A stretch of DNA of 64,000 nucleotides, taken from NCBI GenBank assembly GCA_041671045.1, contig JBAZCF010000001.1, positions 124,001 through 188,000 of the forward strand. The letters are read 5' to 3'. Source of the DNA: Parachlamydiales bacterium. GTDB lineage: Bacteria; Chlamydiota; Chlamydiia; Chlamydiales; JABDDJ01. This document shows, piece by piece, positions 62,359 through 64,000 of the stretch. The position numbers and the translations under genes were made by a program. The stretch's first letter is position 1. Each line of letters starts with the position of its first letter. The notes below the pieces were generated by a model, which did not search any database, was not told the origin of the DNA, and was given only the letters and a program-made list of their open reading frames with translations.

Positions 62359-63149
62359 GCTATCCCAACCAGGATTGCAAAACCCAATATCAAAAGCATT
62401 GAACCGACAATGATTTGAAGCATTCTAAATGTAATCTTGTGAGTCAGTTTTGATCCGATATACGACCCAAGAAAAGCGGTGATACTTGCTGCGGTTATAA
62501 TTCCGATCATATTTTGAGAGAGAGCTTCTGTAAACTTTTGGGTGTATGCTGCCCAACCGTAAACAAGTATGCGAATAACATCTACGATAACACTGCATAA
62601 TACACCCGTACCTATAAACTCCTCTTTGCTTAATCCTGATTTTATTAAAAAGGCTGAGCGTAAAATTCCTTGATTACCTGATACGCCACCAAAAAAACCA
62701 GAAATAGCTCCACCGAGAGGGATATAATCTCGGTCAAAAGATAAGTCAGAAAATCGAGGAACCAATTCAAAAATCGAGGAAAATATAACCATGCTACCGA
62801 CTATTATTCCTATCATAGTTATCTTAAAATCTGAATTGTAAAGGTGATATGAAAAGAGAGGTGGCCAATTTGAAAAAAAACTTAGCAGATATGCTCCCAA
62901 AGCTGCGCCTAGAGCGGCTGGAATACCAAATTTAATTACAACACTAGTTTTAGCATATTTTCCAACTAAAAGAGCCTTAAAAAGATTGTTTGCAAGATGG
63001 ACAACGGCGACCGATGCTATAGCTAGAGGAAGGGGAAAAAATATAGCAAATACGGGCATTAAAACCGTTCCCAAACCGAATCCTGAAAATAGGGTAATGA
63101 TAGAAATCAGGAAGGAGGTGATGCAAATAATCGAATACTCGATATTCAT
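62355..63149 (-). CDS. TSUP-family (TauE/SafE) anion exporter
   Basis: 264 residues, 8 membrane segments. FSGFGLGTVLMPVFAIFFPLPLAIA and a second similar half GFFGGVSGNQGILRSAFL are the TauE/SafE (TSUP) repeats. Such proteins move sulfite, sulfonates or other anions. Convergent with the ars genes. Confidence 0.8.
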   Translation of the reverse strand: MNIEYSIICITSFLISIITLFSGFGLGTVLMPVFAIFFPLPLAIASVAVVHLANNLFKALLVGKYAKTSVVIKFGIPAALGAALGAYLLSFFSNWPPLFSYHLYNSDFKITMIGIIVGSMVIFSSIFELVPRFSDLSFDRDYIPLGGAISGFFGGVSGNQGILRSAFLIKSGLSKEEFIGTGVLCSVIVDVIRILVYGWAAYTQKFTEALSQNMIGIITAASITAFLGSYIGSKLTHKITFRMLQIIVGSMLLILGFAILVGIA

Positions 63150-63404
63150 AAATCCTGTACTTGTGAATGTTTAGCCCATTCTAATTTAAGGCATCTTGTC
63201 TTTCTTCATCATCGACCATCAATAAAAAATCAATTTCCTTTAAACATGAGCAGTCAACTTTTAAAGTTCAGCACTTTTTCTTCAGAGCGAAAGAGCCCTT
63301 GAGATGAGCAAGGAAAGCTGTTAGATCGCTAAGATAATCGTCGGGTGTATATAACAATCAGCAAAAAAAGAAGTTTTGATGGGGGCGAAGCTTCTATACG
63401 GGAG

Positions 63405-63433
63405 TCCAGAGGGCCTTTGGCGCTTTGGTGGGG
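63405..63433 (+). repeat. 29-bp direct repeat, right copy
   Basis: TCCAGAGGGCCTTTGGCGCT and nine more bases; 25 of 29 match the left copy. It ends 26 bp before the tRNA-like fragment. Confidence 0.6.
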
Positions 63434-63458
63434 ATTTTAATGGGTAAAACCCCTTAAA

Positions 63459-63531
63459 CGGAAGAGGAGGGATTTGAACCCCCATCATCTTGTGGTGAAT
63501 CTATTTTCGAGTCCGATGCCCTGCAGGCATC
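63459..63531 (-). other. tRNA-Ser-like 3' fragment (anticodon arm to acceptor end)
   Basis: On the minus strand the 3' part reads like a serine tRNA: GGACTCGAAAA as the anticodon loop (CGA), a long variable arm, GGGGGTTCAAATCCC as the T arm, and CTCTTCCG as the acceptor end. The 5' acceptor strand (GGAAGAG) is absent, the anticodon stem is poorly paired, and the D-arm is replaced by a perfect hairpin GATGCC/GGCATC (63515-63531). So it is not an intact tRNA. Such 3' tails are left when an element integrates at a tRNA gene. The rest of 63150-63666 shows only AT-rich DNA and the repeat. Confidence 0.45.
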
Positions 63532-63666
63532 CCCAACACTAAACAACCAACTTCACAGCAAAAATTGAGAGGCAATGCTTAGTCTATACACTGCCTATTT
63601 GTGCATAATTTGCAAAAGAAAATGAATTAAAAAGTAATTCCCTTTGCGCTTTTGATGATGTCATCG

Positions 63667-64000
63667 TTAATCAGATTTACTATCTCTGATAGAAGTGAGC
63701 GCCTCACGAAAAGAAAACCAAGCTTGTTTAAATTGCTCGCAATTTTTGGAATGCATAAATGAGTTGAGCGCCTCTTTGCTGTTTGTTTTAATATTTACAA
63801 ATGCTTTTGCACGCATGTCTTTCTGAAAAATTTGAACCTTATCAAATTTCCCTATTAAGTATTTCTGCCATCCAAATGCACTTTCCAGATCCTTGCCAAT
63901 GCGGCGATCTTTTATATAGTTATCGATAATCAGATTTGTTGTGCGATCAGAAAAACATTGTAATAGTTCTTCCCATGATTTGTAATCATCGACAGCGAGC
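63667..64000 (-). CDS. Hypothetical protein, C-terminal part (partial)
   Basis: 110 codons in frame from 63999 to the TAA at 63667; the start is outside the window. Reads as a soluble helical protein (WEELLQCFSDRTTNLIIDNY; LNSFMHSKNCEQFKQAWFSF). No motif recognised. Confidence 0.55.
   Translation of the reverse strand, partial: LAVDDYKSWEELLQCFSDRTTNLIIDNYIKDRRIGKDLESAFGWQKYLIGKFDKVQIFQKDMRAKAFVNIKTNSKEALNSFMHSKNCEQFKQAWFSFREALTSIRDSKSD

Noticed and set aside
63459..63540. Selenocysteine or allo-tRNA with a 6-bp D-stem
   Set aside because: The GATGCC/GGCATC hairpin looks like a long D-stem, but the 5' acceptor strand that should pair with CTCTTCC is absent and the anticodon stem is poor.

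Overview
The window looks like a chromosomal segment of an environmental chlamydia (order Parachlamydiales; family not resolved). This is read from the protein content: a gapA end followed by a CT504-like gene, as in Chlamydia; a TyrP-type aromatic amino acid permease; a Lpg1974/MOMP-like porin of the type described in Waddlia and Legionella; several Ser/Thr-kinase-like proteins; and many small secreted proteins of unknown function. There are no rRNA genes, no insertion sequences and no CRISPR array. The DNA is fairly AT-rich and carries an unusual load of gene fragments and short interspersed repeats.

Layout. 1-9.1 kb: gapA end, CT504-like protein, permease, a Cys-rich secreted protein, a pncB-pncA pair for NAD salvage, a glycosyltransferase, a methyltransferase and a PutP-like symporter. 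9.2-18.5 kb: a truncated FAD/Rieske gene, a 1038-residue repeat protein that may be an effector, an unknown membrane protein, an MFS carrier and several small membrane proteins. 18.5-24.3 kb: a DevB/DevA/DevC-like ABC exporter with its own outer-membrane factor, then a secreted pectate-lyase-like protein.

24.3-40.0 kb: the heme locus. It holds hemD (with a half-size CobA-like domain at its N-terminus), hemA, hemC-hemB-hemL-hemE and hemF, together covering glutamyl-tRNA to protoporphyrinogen IX. hemG/Y and hemH are not recognised. Also inside are a cyclic-nucleotide-binding protein, two SnoaL-like proteins, two amine-oxidase-type flavoproteins and an MFS pump. The locus is bracketed by a decayed copy (24.7 kb) and the intact copy (40.25 kb) of a YheO-PhzF fusion gene, and a short hairpin repeat recurs at the edges of its hem genes. 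This suggests the locus was assembled or moved as a unit.

40.2-53 kb: the YheO-PhzF/DUF2000/YbaK operon, Asn-rich secreted proteins, an aldo-keto reductase, two kinase-like proteins (one carrying a duplicated C-lobe, one lacking the VAIK lysine), and a DUF948/YtxH envelope-stress operon. 53-58.6 kb: a FIST sensor/histidine kinase/response regulator set, a collagen-like protein with a BclB-type exosporium C-terminal domain, and the porin. 58.8-63.5 kb: a cassette with a DUF2268 protein, a lipase-like hydrolase, ACR3, ArsC and a TSUP exporter, flanked by a 29-bp direct repeat and ending at a tRNA-Ser-like 3' fragment, which resembles a small island. A partial unknown gene runs off the right edge.
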